Source: Burkholderia cepacia ATCC 25416
GTDB lineage: Bacteria; Pseudomonadota; Gammaproteobacteria; Burkholderiales; Burkholderiaceae
Reading direction: 5' to 3'
Length of the DNA stretch: 64,000 nt
NCBI RefSeq assembly: GCF_001411495.1
Contig: NZ_CP012981.1
Span: 744,001-808,000 of the forward strand
Every line of letters begins with the position of its first letter. Positions within the stretch are counted from its first letter, which is position 1. A program made the position numbers and the translations under genes. Below, piece by piece: positions 8,590 to 19,563 of this stretch. The notes below the pieces were generated by a model. It was given only the letters and a program-made list of their open reading frames with translations, had not been told where the DNA came from and did not search any database.

Positions 8590-10080
8590 TTACACCCCTG
8601 CCGGAACTTGCTTGTGCCAGTCGGTCGCGCGCTGGAACGCGTCGGCGACCTGCAGCATCCGGGCTTCGTTGAAATAGTTGCCGATGATCTGCAGGCCGAC
8701 CGGGCGCTTCGCGTTCGCGCCCGCGCCGAAGCCGCACGGCACGCTCATGCCGGGCAGGCCCGCGAGGCTCACCGACAGCGTGTAGATATCCGCGAGATAC
8801 ATCTGCACCGGATCGTCGCCCTTCGAACCGAGATCCCATGCGACCGTCGGCGAAGCCGGGCCCATGATCACGTCGCAGGTCTTGAACGCTTCCTGGAAAT
8901 CGTTCGCGATGATGCGGCGGATCTTCTGCGCCTGCAGGTAGTACGCGTCGTAGTAGCCGTGCGACAGCACGTACGTGCCGACCAGGATCCGGCGCTTCAC
9001 CTCGGGGCCGAAGCCTTCCGCGCGCGACTTCTTGTACATGTCGAGCAGGTCGCCGTATTGCGCGGCGCGGTGGCCGAAACGCACGCCGTCGAAACGCGAC
9101 AGGTTCGACGATGCCTCGGCCGGCGCGATCACGTAATACACGGGGATCGACAGCTCCGTCTTCGGCAGCGACACGGGCACGAGCGTCGCGCCGAGCGCTT
9201 CATACTGCTTCAGTGCCGCGTCGATCGTCGCGCGTACGTCGTCGGCCAGGCCGTCGCCGAAATACTCGTTCGGCAAGCCGATGCGCAGGCCCGCGAGCGG
9301 CTTGCCCGCATCGTTGCCGGCCGCCCACGGCTGGCCGAGGTGGCGCGTGAAATCTTCATCGTCGCGATCGAGGCTCGTCGAGTCGCGCTCGTCGAAGCCG
9401 GCCATCGCGTTCAGCAGCAGCGCGCAGTCGGACGCGCTCTGCGCCATCGGGCCGCCCTGGTCGAGCGACGACGCGAACGCGATCATCCCGTAGCGCGACA
9501 CGCGGCCGTAGGTCGGCTTGATGCCCGTCACGCCCGCGAACGACGCGGGCTGGCGGATCGAGCCGCCGGTGTCGGTGCCGGTTGCCGCCGGCGCGAGGCG
9601 CGCGGCGACGGCGGCCGAACTGCCGCCCGAGCTGCCGCCCGGCACCGCGTTCGTGTCCCACGGGTTCTTCACCGCGCCGAACGCCGAGTTCTCGTTCGAC
9701 GAGCCCATCGCGAACTCGTCCATGTTGGTCTTGCCGAGCGTGACCATGCCGGCCGCCTGCAGGCGGGCGACGACGGTCGCGTCGAACGGGCTCGCGTAGT
9801 TCGCGAGCATCTTCGAGCCGGCGGTCGAGTGCCAGCCGCGCGTGACGAACACGTCCTTGTGCGCGATCGGCAGGCCGGTGAGCGCGCCGCCCGCGCCGCG
9901 CGCGAGCTCCGCGTCGGCAGCTTTCGCCTGCGCGAGGGTCAGGTCGGCATCGACGTGGACGAACGCGTTCAGGTCGCGCGCGGCGTCGATCCGTTTCAGG
10001 TAGAGCTGCGCGAGCTCGACGGCCGAGCATTCCTTGGCGGCGAGCGCGGCGCGCAGTTCGGTCAGGCTTTTTGCGTGCAT
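8590..10080 (-). CDS. gatA: Asp/Glu-tRNA amidotransferase subunit A
   Basis: A 496-residue amidase-signature enzyme. The catalytic Ser-cisSer-Lys triad is visible: LPIAHKDVF (Lys), the Gly/Ser-rich core [19 protein letters not shown], and [14 protein letters not shown] with the nucleophile Ser. GatA hydrolyses glutamine and channels ammonia to GatB. The start ATG 10080 gives [19 protein letters not shown], a normal GatA N-terminus. It is the middle gene of the gatCAB operon, 65 bases after gatC. Confidence 0.96.
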   Translation of the reverse strand: MHAKSLTELRAALAAKECSAVELAQLYLKRIDAARDLNAFVHVDADLTLAQAKAADAELARGAGGALTGLPIAHKDVFVTRGWHSTAGSKMLANYASPFDATVVARLQAAGMVTLGKTNMDEFAMGSSNENSAFGAVKNPWDTNAVPGGSSGGSSAAVAARLAPAATGTDTGGSIRQPASFAGVTGIKPTYGRVSRYGMIAFASSLDQGGPMAQSASDCALLLNAMAGFDERDSTSLDRDDEDFTRHLGQPWAAGNDAGKPLAGLRIGLPNEYFGDGLADDVRATIDAALKQYEALGATLVPVSLPKTELSIPVYYVIAPAEASSNLSRFDGVRFGHRAAQYGDLLDMYKKSRAEGFGPEVKRRILVGTYVLSHGYYDAYYLQAQKIRRIIANDFQEAFKTCDVIMGPASPTVAWDLGSKGDDPVQMYLADIYTLSVSLAGLPGMSVPCGFGAGANAKRPVGLQIIGNYFNEARMLQVADAFQRATDWHKQVPAGV

Positions 10081-10145
10081 TGAGTGGTTTTCCTGGGAAT
10101 TCTGGGTGGCGCGCGGCGCTGGCCGGCGCGCTTGTCGTCGAATGC

Positions 10146-10445
10146 TTACTCGATCACCTTCGGCACGAGATAGAGGCCGTCCTGGACGGCCGGCGCCGGA
10201 CGCTGGTTGTCGTCGCGATTGACGACTTCCGTCACGGCGTCGTCGCGCAGGCGCTGCGCGACTTCCTGGATCTGTTCGATCGGGTGGGCGAGCGGCGCGA
10301 TGCCGGCGGTGTCGACCGCCTGCATCTGCTCGACGAGGCCGAAGAGATCATTGAGCTGGCCGAGCATGTGCTCGGCGTCGGCGTCGGCCATTTCGAGTCG
10401 CGCCAGGTGCGCGATGCGTTTCACATCGGTCAGGGTCAGGGCCAT
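10146..10445 (-). CDS. gatC: Asp/Glu-tRNA amidotransferase subunit C
   Basis: A 99-residue protein matching GatC in size and layout: [19 protein letters not shown] at the N-terminus, a conserved [22 protein letters not shown] centre and an LRDDAVTE segment. GatC stabilises the GatA-GatB complex. It is first in the operon, and its start faces mreB across a 367-bp divergent region that contains a TATAAT box on this strand. Confidence 0.95.
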   Translation of the reverse strand: MALTLTDVKRIAHLARLEMADADAEHMLGQLNDLFGLVEQMQAVDTAGIAPLAHPIEQIQEVAQRLRDDAVTEVVNRDDNQRPAPAVQDGLYLVPKVIE

Positions 10446-10812
10446 GCGATCACCGGAAAAACAAGACTGCGCAATGCATCGAAAGCAGCACTGCGGCGGG
10501 GGGTTGGAGGGTGCGATCCCACCCTCAAAAATCGGGGCCGAAGCGGCAAAAATACCGCCCGTTTCGATTCAAATACCGTGAAATTATAAGGTATCATTAC
10601 GCGTTCGACCCAAACCCGGCAGCCTTTTCCCGCACCGTTTCGCCCCGCTTCGGCAAGCCGTGCGTGCTTCGTGCGATCCCCGGTAGACATCACTCGCAGC
10701 TTCGTGCGCCGCGGCGGCCGCTTCCGCCACGCTTCCCGAGGCTGTTATTTTTTCCGCTGCCGCCCTCAGCGCTCGCTATGCAGGGCCGGCCCAGAGCGAA
10801 ACAGGATTCTGA
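10446..10812. promoter_or_regulatory. Divergent gatC / mreB promoter region
   Basis: No gene is seen in these 367 bases. At 10583-10588 the minus strand reads TATAAT exactly, with a weak TTGGGT 19 bases upstream, giving a candidate gatC promoter. On the plus strand the same AT-rich patch reads TATAAG at 10585-10590 and could serve mreB. About 220 bases of mreB leader remain, without an obvious further signal. Confidence 0.4.
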
Positions 10813-11856
<1,044 letters not shown>

Positions 11857-11982
11857 TCGTCTAGGCAGTCTTCCTGACATGACGCACCCGCGGCGTGGCC
11901 GGCTCGCTCATTCAGAACGAACCGCCGCGCCGTTTGCGCGTCTGAGCTTCATTTAACCGATCATTCGCGCCCGGCGCCGACC

Positions 11983-13041
11983 ATGGAATACAGTCCGCCG
12001 CCCCTCTTCAAGCAAGGCCCGCCCGCGCTCGCGCGGCTCATCTTTTTCGTCGCCGTCGCGATCGCACTGCTGGTGTCGGACGCGCGCTTCAACACGCTCG
12101 AAATCGTCCGCGGCGTGCTCGGCACCGTGCTCTATCCGCTGCAGCGCGCCGCGCTCGTGCCGCGCGACCTGTTCATGGGCGCGGCCGACATCGCCGTCAC
12201 CGGCGCGTCGCTGCGCCACGACAACGACGATCTCCGCAAGCGCAACCTGCAGCTGTCCACGCAGGCCAACCAGGCCGCCGTGCTCGCGCAGGAGAACGCG
12301 CACCTGCGCGCCGTGCTCGAGCTGCGCCAGCACATCGCGACGCAATCGACGCCGGCCGAGATCCAGTACGACACGAGCGATCCGTTCACGCAGAAGATCG
12401 TGATCGGCCAGGGTTCGCAGCAGGGCATCCAGAACGGCGCGCCCGTCGTCAGCGAGAACGGCGTGGTCGGCCAGGTCACGCGCGTGTTCCCGCTGCAGTC
12501 CGAAGTCACGCTGGTCACCGACCGCGATCTCGCGATTCCCGTGCAGGTGCTGCGCACCGGCCTGCGCAGCGTGATCTACGGCACGCCGAAGGGCGATTCG
12601 CTCGACCTGCGCTTCGTGCCGACGAGCGCGGATCTCGTCGTCGGCGACGAGCTCGTCACGAGCGGCCTCGACGGCGTCTATCCGCCCGGCCTGCCGGTCG
12701 CGAAGGTCGTACGCGTCGACAAGCTCGCCGATACCGCATTCGCGCGCGTGACCTGCGCGCCGATCGCCGCCGTGCGCGGCGCGCGCCAGATGCTCGTGCT
12801 GCATTACCAGAACGACATCCCGCCGCGCCCGGCCGAGCCCGATCCGGCCGCCGACAAGAACGCGAAGGGCAAGAAAGGCGCGAAAGCCGCCGCGAAAGGC
12901 GAGAAGGCCGACGCCGGCGCGAAGCCGGCCGCCGCGGCCCAGCCCGGCGCCAAGCCGGCGCCTGCCGCGCCTGCGCCTGCGGCCAAGCCCGCCGCCGCGC
13001 CCGCGAAGCCCGCGGCCGGGCAACCAGGAGCCCAGCGATGA
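11983..13041 (+). CDS. mreC: Rod shape-determining protein MreC
   Basis: A 352-residue inner-membrane protein. One transmembrane segment (about residues 17-33), then a coiled coil (DNDDLRKRNLQLSTQANQ) and the periplasmic beta-domain with FTQKIVIGQGSQQGIQNGAPV and the VVGDELVTSGLDGVYPPGLP motif. The last 70 or so residues form a low-complexity Lys/Ala/Pro tail, longer than in E. coli MreC. MreC links MreB to PBP2. The stop overlaps the mreD start by 4 bases (ATGA). Confidence 0.95.
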   Translation: MEYSPPPLFKQGPPALARLIFFVAVAIALLVSDARFNTLEIVRGVLGTVLYPLQRAALVPRDLFMGAADIAVTGASLRHDNDDLRKRNLQLSTQANQAAVLAQENAHLRAVLELRQHIATQSTPAEIQYDTSDPFTQKIVIGQGSQQGIQNGAPVVSENGVVGQVTRVFPLQSEVTLVTDRDLAIPVQVLRTGLRSVIYGTPKGDSLDLRFVPTSADLVVGDELVTSGLDGVYPPGLPVAKVVRVDKLADTAFARVTCAPIAAVRGARQMLVLHYQNDIPPRPAEPDPAADKNAKGKKGAKAAAKGEKADAGAKPAAAAQPGAKPAPAAPAPAAKPAAAPAKPAAGQPGAQR

Positions 13042-13550
13042 ATCGCCCGCAATACATCCTGCAGCCGGTCAATCCGTACTTCATCGTCTTCAGCCTCGCC
13101 GCCGCGTTCCTGCTGAACCTGATGCCGTGGGGCCGCCTGCCCGGCGTGCCCGACTTCGTCGCGCTCGTGCTGCTGTTCTGGAACATCCATCAGCCGCGCA
13201 AGGTCGGGATGGGCGTCGCGTTCGCGCTCGGCATCCTGATGGACGTGCATGACGCGGGGCTGCTCGGCGAGCATGCGCTCGCCTATACGCTGCTGTCGTA
13301 CGGCGCGATCACGATCCACCGTCGCGTGCTGTGGATGCCGATCGGCGTGCAGGTGCTGTACGTCACGCCGCTGCTGGTCGTCGCGCAGCTCGTTCCGTTC
13401 GTGATCCGCCTCGTGATGGGCGCCGCGTTCCCGGGCTGGCGCTACCTGGTCGACGGCTTCGTCGAGGCCGCGCTGTGGCCGATCGCGAGCCACCTGCTGC
13501 TGATGCCGCAACGCCGCCCGGTCGATCCGGACGATACGCGCCCCATCTGA
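13038..13550 (+). CDS. mreD: Rod shape-determining protein MreD
   Basis: A 170-residue polytopic membrane protein with about five hydrophobic segments. The segments LMPWGRLPGVPDFVALVLLF and GMGVAFALGILMDVHDAGLLG are typical of MreD. It is translationally coupled to mreC (ATGA overlap) and precedes mrdA by 112 bases. Confidence 0.94.
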   Translation: MNRPQYILQPVNPYFIVFSLAAAFLLNLMPWGRLPGVPDFVALVLLFWNIHQPRKVGMGVAFALGILMDVHDAGLLGEHALAYTLLSYGAITIHRRVLWMPIGVQVLYVTPLLVVAQLVPFVIRLVMGAAFPGWRYLVDGFVEAALWPIASHLLLMPQRRPVDPDDTRPI

Positions 13551-13662
13551 ACCCTGGGCCTGCCTTGACTACCCGCCGCCTCCACGCCCGCCGCGCGCCG
13601 CGCTCCGGGGCGGCCCCTCGCCCGCAGCCGCATCGTGCGCGGGCCAGATCGATCGTAACCGC

Positions 13663-15945
13663 ATGACCGAATTCAACGACACCCAACAGCAGCTCTCGAA
13701 GTTCCGCCTGCGCGTCGCGGCGGCGGGCGTGTTCGTGTTCGTCTGCTTCGGGCTGCTCGCGAGCCGCTTTTTCTACCTGCAGTTGATGCAGCACGGCAAA
13801 TACGCGCTGCAGGCCGAGGAAAACCGCATCTCGGTCGCGCCGATCGTGCCGAACCGCGGGATCATCACCGACCGCAACGGCGTGATCCTCGCGAAGAACT
13901 ATTCGGCGTACACGCTCGAGATCACGCCGTCGAAGCTCGACGACACGCTCGAGAACACGATCGACAAGCTGTCCGAGATCATCCCGATCGACGCGCGCGA
14001 CCGCCGCCGCTTCAAGAAGCTGCAGGAAGACTCGAAGAACTTCGAGAGCCTGCCGATCCGCACCCGGCTCACCGACGAGGAAGTCGCGCGCTTCACCGCG
14101 CAGCGCTTTCGCTTCCCCGGCGTCGACGTGCGCGCGCGGCTGTTCCGCCAATATCCGCTCGGCACGACGGCCGCGCACGTGATCGGCTACATCGGCCGGA
14201 TCTCGAAGCGCGACCAGGATCGCATCGACGCGATGAGCGACGACAACGACAGCGACCAGGAAAACTACGATCCGCGCCGCGACGCGAACAACTACAAGGG
14301 CACCGACTACATCGGCAAGATCGGCGTCGAGCAGAGCTACGAAACCGAGCTGCACGGGCTGACGGGCTTCGAGGAAGTCGAGGTGACGGCCGGCGGCCGG
14401 CCGGTGCGCACGCTGTCGCGCACGCAGGCGACGCCCGGCAACAACCTCGTGCTGTCGCTCGACATCGGGCTGCAGCAGGTCGCCGAGCAGGCGTTCGCCG
14501 GCAAGCGCGGCGCACTGGTCGCGATCGAGCCGAAGACGGGCGACGTGCTCGCGTTCGTGTCGTCGCCGAGTTTCGACCCGAACTCGTTCGTCGACGGCAT
14601 CGACCAGCAGACCTGGGACGAGCTGAACAACTCGACCGACAAGCCGCTGCTGAACCGCCCGCTGCACGGCACCTACCCGCCCGGCTCGACGTACAAGCCG
14701 TTCATGGCGCTCGCCGGCCTGACGCTCGGCAAGCGCACGCCGGGCTGGGGCTTCCAGGATCCCGGCTACTTCACGTTCGGCGGCCACACGTTCCGCAACG
14801 ACGTGCGCTCGGGCCAGGGCTGGGTCGACATGAACAAGGCGATCATGGTGTCGAACGACACCTACTTCTACATGCTCGCGCGCGACCTCGGCGTGAACGC
14901 GATCGCGAACTTCATGAAGCCGTTCGGCTTCGGCCAGATCACCGGGATCGACATCCAGGGCGAGGCGCGCGGGATCCTGCCGTCGACCGACTGGAAGAAG
15001 AAGGCGTTCAAGAAGGCCGCGCAGCAGAAGTGGTTCGACGGCGAAACGATCAGCCTCGGGATCGGCCAGGGCTACAACTCGTTCACGATCCTGCAGCTCG
15101 CGCACGCGACCGCGACGCTCGCGAACAACGGCGTCGTGATGAAGCCTCACCTGGTGAAGGAAATCGAGGACCCGATCACGCGCGGGCGCCGCCTGACCGT
15201 GCCGAAGGAAAGCGAAGTGATCCCGCTCAAGCAGGCCGACATCGACGTCGTGAAGCGCGGGATGGAGAACGTGATCGAGAACCCGTCCGGCACCGCGTAC
15301 AAGGTGTTCCGCGGCGCGCCGTACCTCGCCGCCGGCAAGACCGGCACCGCGCAGGTGTTCTCGCTGCAAGGCTCCAACTACAAGGGCCACCTGCTCGCCG
15401 AGCACCTGCGCGACCACGCGCTGTTCATCGCGTACGCACCGGTCGACCATCCGCAAATCGCCGTCGCGCTGGTCGTCGAGAACGGCGGCTGGGGGGCGCA
15501 GGCCGCGGGCCCGATCGCGCGCCGCGTGCTCGACTTCTATCTCGTCGACCGCCAGAACCCGCAGAACGAGGCCGCGGCCGTGGCTGCCGCGGCGTCGGCG
15601 ACCGAACCCGTCAACGCGCCGGTGATCGGCGACGCGAACCGGCCCGCCGCCGTCGCGGCCGGCTTCACGGCGCTGCCGCAGCCGGTCGTGCCGAGCGCGG
15701 CCAGTGCGGCGGAAGCGGCATCGGCCGCCGCGGCCTCCGAAGCGTCGGCCGCCGGTGCAAGCGCCGCCGCGCCGGCGAGCGTCGGTGCCGATGCGCCGAG
15801 GGCCGCGAGCCTGCCGCCGATCCGGCGCCCGCACCGGCCGCGCCGGCCCGCCAGTGACGCGCAGCCGCTCGTCGCCACGCCGCGCGACGACAACCACCGT
15901 GCGACGGCCTCCGCGAAGGCGGCGGACGCCGGCACCGCTCATTAA
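13663..15945 (+). CDS. mrdA: Penicillin-binding protein 2 (transpeptidase)
   Basis: A 760-residue class B PBP. One N-terminal membrane anchor (about residues 20-40), a pedestal domain with NRGIITDRNGVILAKNYSAY, and the transpeptidase domain with the active-site Ser342 in STYK, the SND motif near 397 and KTG at 559. The C-terminal 110 or so residues are an Ala-rich, low-complexity extension that ordinary PBP2 proteins lack. The enzyme cross-links lateral wall peptidoglycan with RodA, whose gene follows after 11 bases. Confidence 0.95.
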   Translation: MTEFNDTQQQLSKFRLRVAAAGVFVFVCFGLLASRFFYLQLMQHGKYALQAEENRISVAPIVPNRGIITDRNGVILAKNYSAYTLEITPSKLDDTLENTIDKLSEIIPIDARDRRRFKKLQEDSKNFESLPIRTRLTDEEVARFTAQRFRFPGVDVRARLFRQYPLGTTAAHVIGYIGRISKRDQDRIDAMSDDNDSDQENYDPRRDANNYKGTDYIGKIGVEQSYETELHGLTGFEEVEVTAGGRPVRTLSRTQATPGNNLVLSLDIGLQQVAEQAFAGKRGALVAIEPKTGDVLAFVSSPSFDPNSFVDGIDQQTWDELNNSTDKPLLNRPLHGTYPPGSTYKPFMALAGLTLGKRTPGWGFQDPGYFTFGGHTFRNDVRSGQGWVDMNKAIMVSNDTYFYMLARDLGVNAIANFMKPFGFGQITGIDIQGEARGILPSTDWKKKAFKKAAQQKWFDGETISLGIGQGYNSFTILQLAHATATLANNGVVMKPHLVKEIEDPITRGRRLTVPKESEVIPLKQADIDVVKRGMENVIENPSGTAYKVFRGAPYLAAGKTGTAQVFSLQGSNYKGHLLAEHLRDHALFIAYAPVDHPQIAVALVVENGGWGAQAAGPIARRVLDFYLVDRQNPQNEAAAVAAAASATEPVNAPVIGDANRPAAVAAGFTALPQPVVPSAASAAEAASAAAASEASAAGASAAAPASVGADAPRAASLPPIRRPHRPRRPASDAQPLVATPRDDNHRATASAKAADAGTAH

Positions 15946-15956
15946 CGGAGAAAGGC

Positions 15957-17105
15957 ATGCAATTCGACAAGCGCGCCTGGCTCGACAAGATCAAGCAGAT
16001 GTTCGCGGGCTTCGACCGCCCGCTCGCCCTCATCGTGTTCCTGCTGCTGTGCGTCGGCATCGTCACGCTGTACAGCGCGGCGATCGACATGCCGGGCCGC
16101 GTCGAGGACCAGTTGCGCAACATCCTGCTGACGTTCGTGCTGATGTGGGTGATCGCCAACATCCCGCCCACGACGCTGATGCGCTTCGCGGTCCCGCTCT
16201 ACACGTTCGGGGTCACGCTATTGGTCGCGGTCGCGCTGTTCGGGATGACCAAGAAAGGCGCGAAGCGCTGGCTGAACGTCGGCGTCGTGATCCAGCCGTC
16301 GGAGATCCTCAAGATCGCGACCCCCCTGATGCTCGCGTGGTACTACCAGCGCCGCGAAGGCGGGCTGCGCTGGTACGACTTCATCGCCGCGTTCGGGATC
16401 CTGATGGTGCCGGTCGGGCTGATCGCCAAGCAGCCCGACCTCGGCACGGGCCTGCTCGTGTTCGCGGCCGGCTTCTTCGTGATCTACCTCGCCGGCCTGT
16501 CGTTCAAGCTGATCGTGCCGGTGCTCGTCGCGGGCGTGATCGCGGTCGGCTCGATCGCCGTGTTCGAAGATCGCATCTGCCAGCCCGAAGTGCAGTGGCC
16601 GCTGATGCACGACTACCAGAAGCACCGCGTGTGCACGCTGCTCGACCCGACTTCCGACCCACTCGGCAAGGGCTTCCACACGATCCAGGCCGTAATCGCG
16701 ATCGGCTCGGGCGGCGTGCTCGGCAAGGGCTACCTGAAAGGCACGCAGGCGCACCTCGAGTTCATTCCGGAGAAGCACACCGACTTCATCTTCGCGGTGT
16801 TCTCCGAGGAATGGGGGCTCGTCGGCGGGCTCGTGCTGCTGACGCTTTACATGGCGCTGATCGCACGCGGGCTCTATATCGCCGCGCAGGGCGCGACGCT
16901 GTTCGGCCGCCTGCTCGCGGGTTCGCTCACGCTCGCGTTCTTCGTCTATGCGTTCGTCAACATCGGGATGGTGAGCGGCGTGCTGCCGGTCGTCGGCGTG
17001 CCGCTGCCGTTCATGAGTTATGGCGGCACGGCGCTCACGACGCTCGGCATCGCGATCGGGATGATCATGAGCGTCGGGCGGCAGCGGCGGTTGATGAAGA
17101 GCTGA
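15957..17105 (+). CDS. rodA: Rod shape-determining SEDS glycosyltransferase RodA
   Basis: A 382-residue SEDS-family membrane protein with about ten hydrophobic segments. Family features are QPSEILKIATPLMLAWYY, KQPDLGTGLLV (with the catalytic Asp), HTDFIFAVFSEEWGLVGG and the C-terminal VGVPLPFMSYGGTAL. RodA polymerises peptidoglycan glycan strands for elongation, paired with PBP2. It closes the mre operon, and a strong terminator follows at 17134. Confidence 0.96.
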   Translation: MQFDKRAWLDKIKQMFAGFDRPLALIVFLLLCVGIVTLYSAAIDMPGRVEDQLRNILLTFVLMWVIANIPPTTLMRFAVPLYTFGVTLLVAVALFGMTKKGAKRWLNVGVVIQPSEILKIATPLMLAWYYQRREGGLRWYDFIAAFGILMVPVGLIAKQPDLGTGLLVFAAGFFVIYLAGLSFKLIVPVLVAGVIAVGSIAVFEDRICQPEVQWPLMHDYQKHRVCTLLDPTSDPLGKGFHTIQAVIAIGSGGVLGKGYLKGTQAHLEFIPEKHTDFIFAVFSEEWGLVGGLVLLTLYMALIARGLYIAAQGATLFGRLLAGSLTLAFFVYAFVNIGMVSGVLPVVGVPLPFMSYGGTALTTLGIAIGMIMSVGRQRRLMKS

Positions 17106-17133
17106 CCGCGCGGCACGCACGCATCGCAGAATG

Positions 17134-17161
17134 AAAAACGGCGCCGCGGCGCCGTTTTTTT
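17134..17161. terminator. Bidirectional terminator after rodA
   Basis: GC-rich self-complementary core (ACGGCGCC/GGCGCCGT around CG) flanked by an A-run on the left and seven T on the right, so it works in both directions. It serves rodA and the convergent Sel1-repeat gene. Confidence 0.85.
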
Positions 17162-17213
17162 CGACCGTCCTTGCCGAACGCGGCCGCGCGGCGCGGTGTG
17201 GCGCGACCTCCGT

Positions 17214-18008
17214 TCACTGCGCCGGCGCGTGCGTCCCGCCCGGCTCCGCGCCGGCACCCGACGCCGGCCCCTGCACCTTCAGCCGCGCACTCAGCTCCTT
17301 GAATTTCAGCCCGGCCGTCTCGTCGCCCTGCGCGGCCGCCGCCGCGTAATACGCCCGCGCGATGTTCAGGTTCTGCGCGACACCGTCGCCCCCGCGCTCG
17401 TAGAACGACGCGGTCACGTACTGCGCGGTCGGCTCGCCTGCATCGGCGGCCTGCTTGTACCACGCGAATGCCTGCCGGTTGTCGCGCGGCGTGCCGCGCC
17501 CGTCGAGGAACTGGTTCGCGAGCGACAACGCGGCCTGCACATGCCCCTGCTTCGCCGCCCGCAGGAACCAGCGATGCGCTTCGGCCGGATTGCGCGCGAC
17601 GAACTCGCCGTCGTCGAGCATCCGCCCGTACACGTACTGCGCATGCGACATGTTCGCGTCGGCCGCGCGCTTCAGCCAGCGCAGCCCTTCGTCGACGTTC
17701 GCCGTCACGCCTTCGCCGGTCAGCAGCATCATCGCGTAGTTGAATTGCGCGAGACGGTCGCCGCGCTCGGCCGCGTCGTGGAACTGCACCAGCGCCGCGC
17801 GATAGTCGCCGGCGTTGTAGTCGGCGACCGCCGACTGCGTCTCGCGCGATGGATCGGGCTTCGCTTGCGGCGCGCCCGGTGCGCCCGCTGCAATACACAC
17901 GCCATAGACGCCACACACGCACCACAGGCCGAGCATCGCGCCGATCCGCCTGCGCGCCCCGGCCCCACCCTGCACGCGCCCACGGCACGCGCCGTCGCCA
18001 TCGTTCAT
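17214..18008 (-). CDS. Sel1-repeat (TPR-like) secreted protein
   Basis: A 264-residue protein with an N-terminal hydrophobic export signal (GAMLGLWCVCGVYGVCIAAG) and four to five Sel1-like repeats of 36 residues, e.g. AQFNYAMMLLTGEGVTANVD, AQYVYGRMLDDGEFVARNP, ALSLANQFLDGRGTPRDN and AQYVTASFYERGGDGVAQ. Such solenoids bind other proteins; the partner is unknown. ATG 18008 overlaps the TGA of the aldolase gene in a 4-base ATGA arrangement, implying coupled translation. The frame continues upstream through the aldolase, but those residues are out of frame noise. Confidence 0.85.
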   Translation of the reverse strand: MNDGDGACRGRVQGGAGARRRIGAMLGLWCVCGVYGVCIAAGAPGAPQAKPDPSRETQSAVADYNAGDYRAALVQFHDAAERGDRLAQFNYAMMLLTGEGVTANVDEGLRWLKRAADANMSHAQYVYGRMLDDGEFVARNPAEAHRWFLRAAKQGHVQAALSLANQFLDGRGTPRDNRQAFAWYKQAADAGEPTAQYVTASFYERGGDGVAQNLNIARAYYAAAAAQGDETAGLKFKELSARLKVQGPASGAGAEPGGTHAPAQ

Positions 18009-18790
18009 GACCGTACCTCCTGCAGCGCCTGCCGCGTGGCGCGCAACAGCCAGCTGACGTCGGCCGACAGCGTGATCATCCGGTAGCCGGCCTCGCGATA
18101 CTGGCGCGCGGCCGCCGTATCGCCCGCGAAGATGCCGACCGCGACGCCGGCCTGCCGGCCGGCCGCGAGCACGCGCGCCATCGCGGTTTCGACGTCCGGG
18201 TGGCGGATATCGCCGAGATGTCCGAGGCTCGCCGCGAGATCGGCCGGACCGACGAACAGGCAGTCGACGCCGGGCAGCGCCGCAATCCGCTCGACTTCGT
18301 CGACGCCGCGCGCCGATTCGATCTGCACGATCACCGCGACCTGCGCGTTCGCCGTCTGCACGTAATCTCGGCGCATCCCGAACGCTGCCGCGCGCACCAT
18401 GCCCGCGACACCGCGCAGCCCGTCCGGCGATTCGGGCGACGGATAGCGCGTCAGCCGCACCGCGTGCGCGGCGTCGTCGACCGTCTCGATGCATGGAAAC
18501 ATCAGCGTGCGCGCGCCGGCATCGAGCGCGCGCTTCACGAGCCACGGCTCGCGCGCCGGCACGCGCACGACGGGTTCGCTCGGCAGATGGGCGGCCGCGA
18601 TCGCGCGCAACTGCGATGCAACATCGCGGCTGTCGTTCGGCGCGTGCTCCATGTCGATGCAGAGCCAGTCGTAGCCGGCATGCGCGAGCGCTTCCGCGGC
18701 CGAGTCGCTGCCGAGCGACAGCCACAGGCCGTACAACGGGTCGTCGCCGTCGTGCAGGCGTTGTTTGAGGGAATTGGTGAGCGTGCTCAT
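18005..18790 (-). CDS. HpcH/HpaI-type aldolase
   Basis: A 261-residue class II aldolase of the 2,4-dihydroxyhept-2-ene-1,7-dioate family. It starts at ATG 18790 (MSTLTNSLKQRL). Family features: GLWLSLGSDSAAEALAHAGYDWLCIDMEHAPND, read in two parts, then VRVPAREP, DAGARTLMFPCIET with a conserved Glu, VIVQIESARGVDEVERIA and the VDCLFVGPADLAASLG substrate loop. These enzymes cleave 2-keto-3-deoxy acids to pyruvate and an aldehyde, using a divalent metal. The natural substrate is unknown. It is first in a two-gene operon with the Sel1 gene. Confidence 0.88.
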   Translation of the reverse strand: MSTLTNSLKQRLHDGDDPLYGLWLSLGSDSAAEALAHAGYDWLCIDMEHAPNDSRDVASQLRAIAAAHLPSEPVVRVPAREPWLVKRALDAGARTLMFPCIETVDDAAHAVRLTRYPSPESPDGLRGVAGMVRAAAFGMRRDYVQTANAQVAVIVQIESARGVDEVERIAALPGVDCLFVGPADLAASLGHLGDIRHPDVETAMARVLAAGRQAGVAVGIFAGDTAAARQYREAGYRMITLSADVSWLLRATRQALQEVRS

Positions 18791-19092
18791 CGATACGGCC
18801 TCCTGGACGGAACGGCAATCGAACGGGACAAGCAACGGGCAAAGCGGAGCGCGACACGCCGGGCAGCGAAGCACGGCGGCGCCAGGACCGGGCCCTGGAT
18901 CGTTGGTCGGCCGTGGATGGCCGATCTGACAGCGCCGGCCGCGCGATCGCGCACGGCCGCGTTTTCCGGCGCCACGCAACGATCATAGCGCGGCGTTAAG
19001 CGGAATGTGGGAACGGACGGGGGCGGGACGAAGCCGCGGGGTGCGGCGTCAGGCAGCCCGCGCCGGCTGGCGGGGCTGCCGGGAAGGCGGGA
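18791..19092. other. Intergenic stretch, nothing recognised
   Basis: About 300 bases upstream of the aldolase and downstream of queD. I see no gene, no clear terminator and no repeat; the aldolase promoter should lie here. Confidence 0.4.
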
Positions 19093-19545
19093 TCAGCGGC
19101 CGGGCTGGCGTTCGACGTCGGCCCAGCAGTTCGGCGTTTCGTACAGGCGCACGCGCTCGAGCCGCAGGTTCACGCCGTAGTGCGCGTCGTACACGTTCGC
19201 GAGGATGTCGAACGCGATCGCCGCGAGGTTCTCGACGGTCGGGATCCGGTCGATCACGACCGTCTTGTGGTCGGCCATCTGCTCGAGGAACGAGCGCACG
19301 ACCTCGTCGCGGGCGTAAACCAGGAACGCGTGGTCCCACTTGCCGACCAGGTGCTCCATCGCGAGCGCCTTCACGTCGGCGAAATCCATCACCATGCCGC
19401 GGTCGGGCGCCCCCTCGGTATCGACGAGATCGCCGCGCAGCGTGACTTCGAGCACGTAGCGATGACCATGGAGGTTCCGGCACTGGCTGCGGTGATCGGG
19501 AATGCGGTGGCCCGCGTCGAATTCGAGTTTTCGGGTAATCAGCAC
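19093..19545 (-). CDS. queD: 6-carboxy-tetrahydropterin synthase QueD
   Basis: A 150-residue PTPS-family enzyme. Zinc ligands His13, His26 and His28 and the catalytic Cys22 are seen in FDAGHRIPDHRSQCRNLHGH. VMDFADVKALAMEHL and the WDHAFLV segment are also conserved. It converts 7,8-dihydroneopterin triphosphate to 6-carboxy-tetrahydropterin, the first pathway-specific step in queuosine synthesis. It is the last of queC-queE-queD, 18 bases after queE. Confidence 0.95.
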   Translation of the reverse strand: MLITRKLEFDAGHRIPDHRSQCRNLHGHRYVLEVTLRGDLVDTEGAPDRGMVMDFADVKALAMEHLVGKWDHAFLVYARDEVVRSFLEQMADHKTVVIDRIPTVENLAAIAFDILANVYDAHYGVNLRLERVRLYETPNCWADVERQPGR

Positions 19546-19563
19546 GATGTCAAAAGCCGTGGC

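Noticed and set aside
13363..15942. An 859-codon minus-strand frame across mreD and mrdA.
   Set aside because: Arg/Val/Asp-rich antisense shadow; the plus strand has complete PBP2 motifs.
17214..18986. A 590-codon frame that would fuse the Sel1 protein to an N-terminal extension.
   Set aside because: The upstream part lies over the aldolase gene in another frame; ATG 18008 with the ATGA overlap is a better start.
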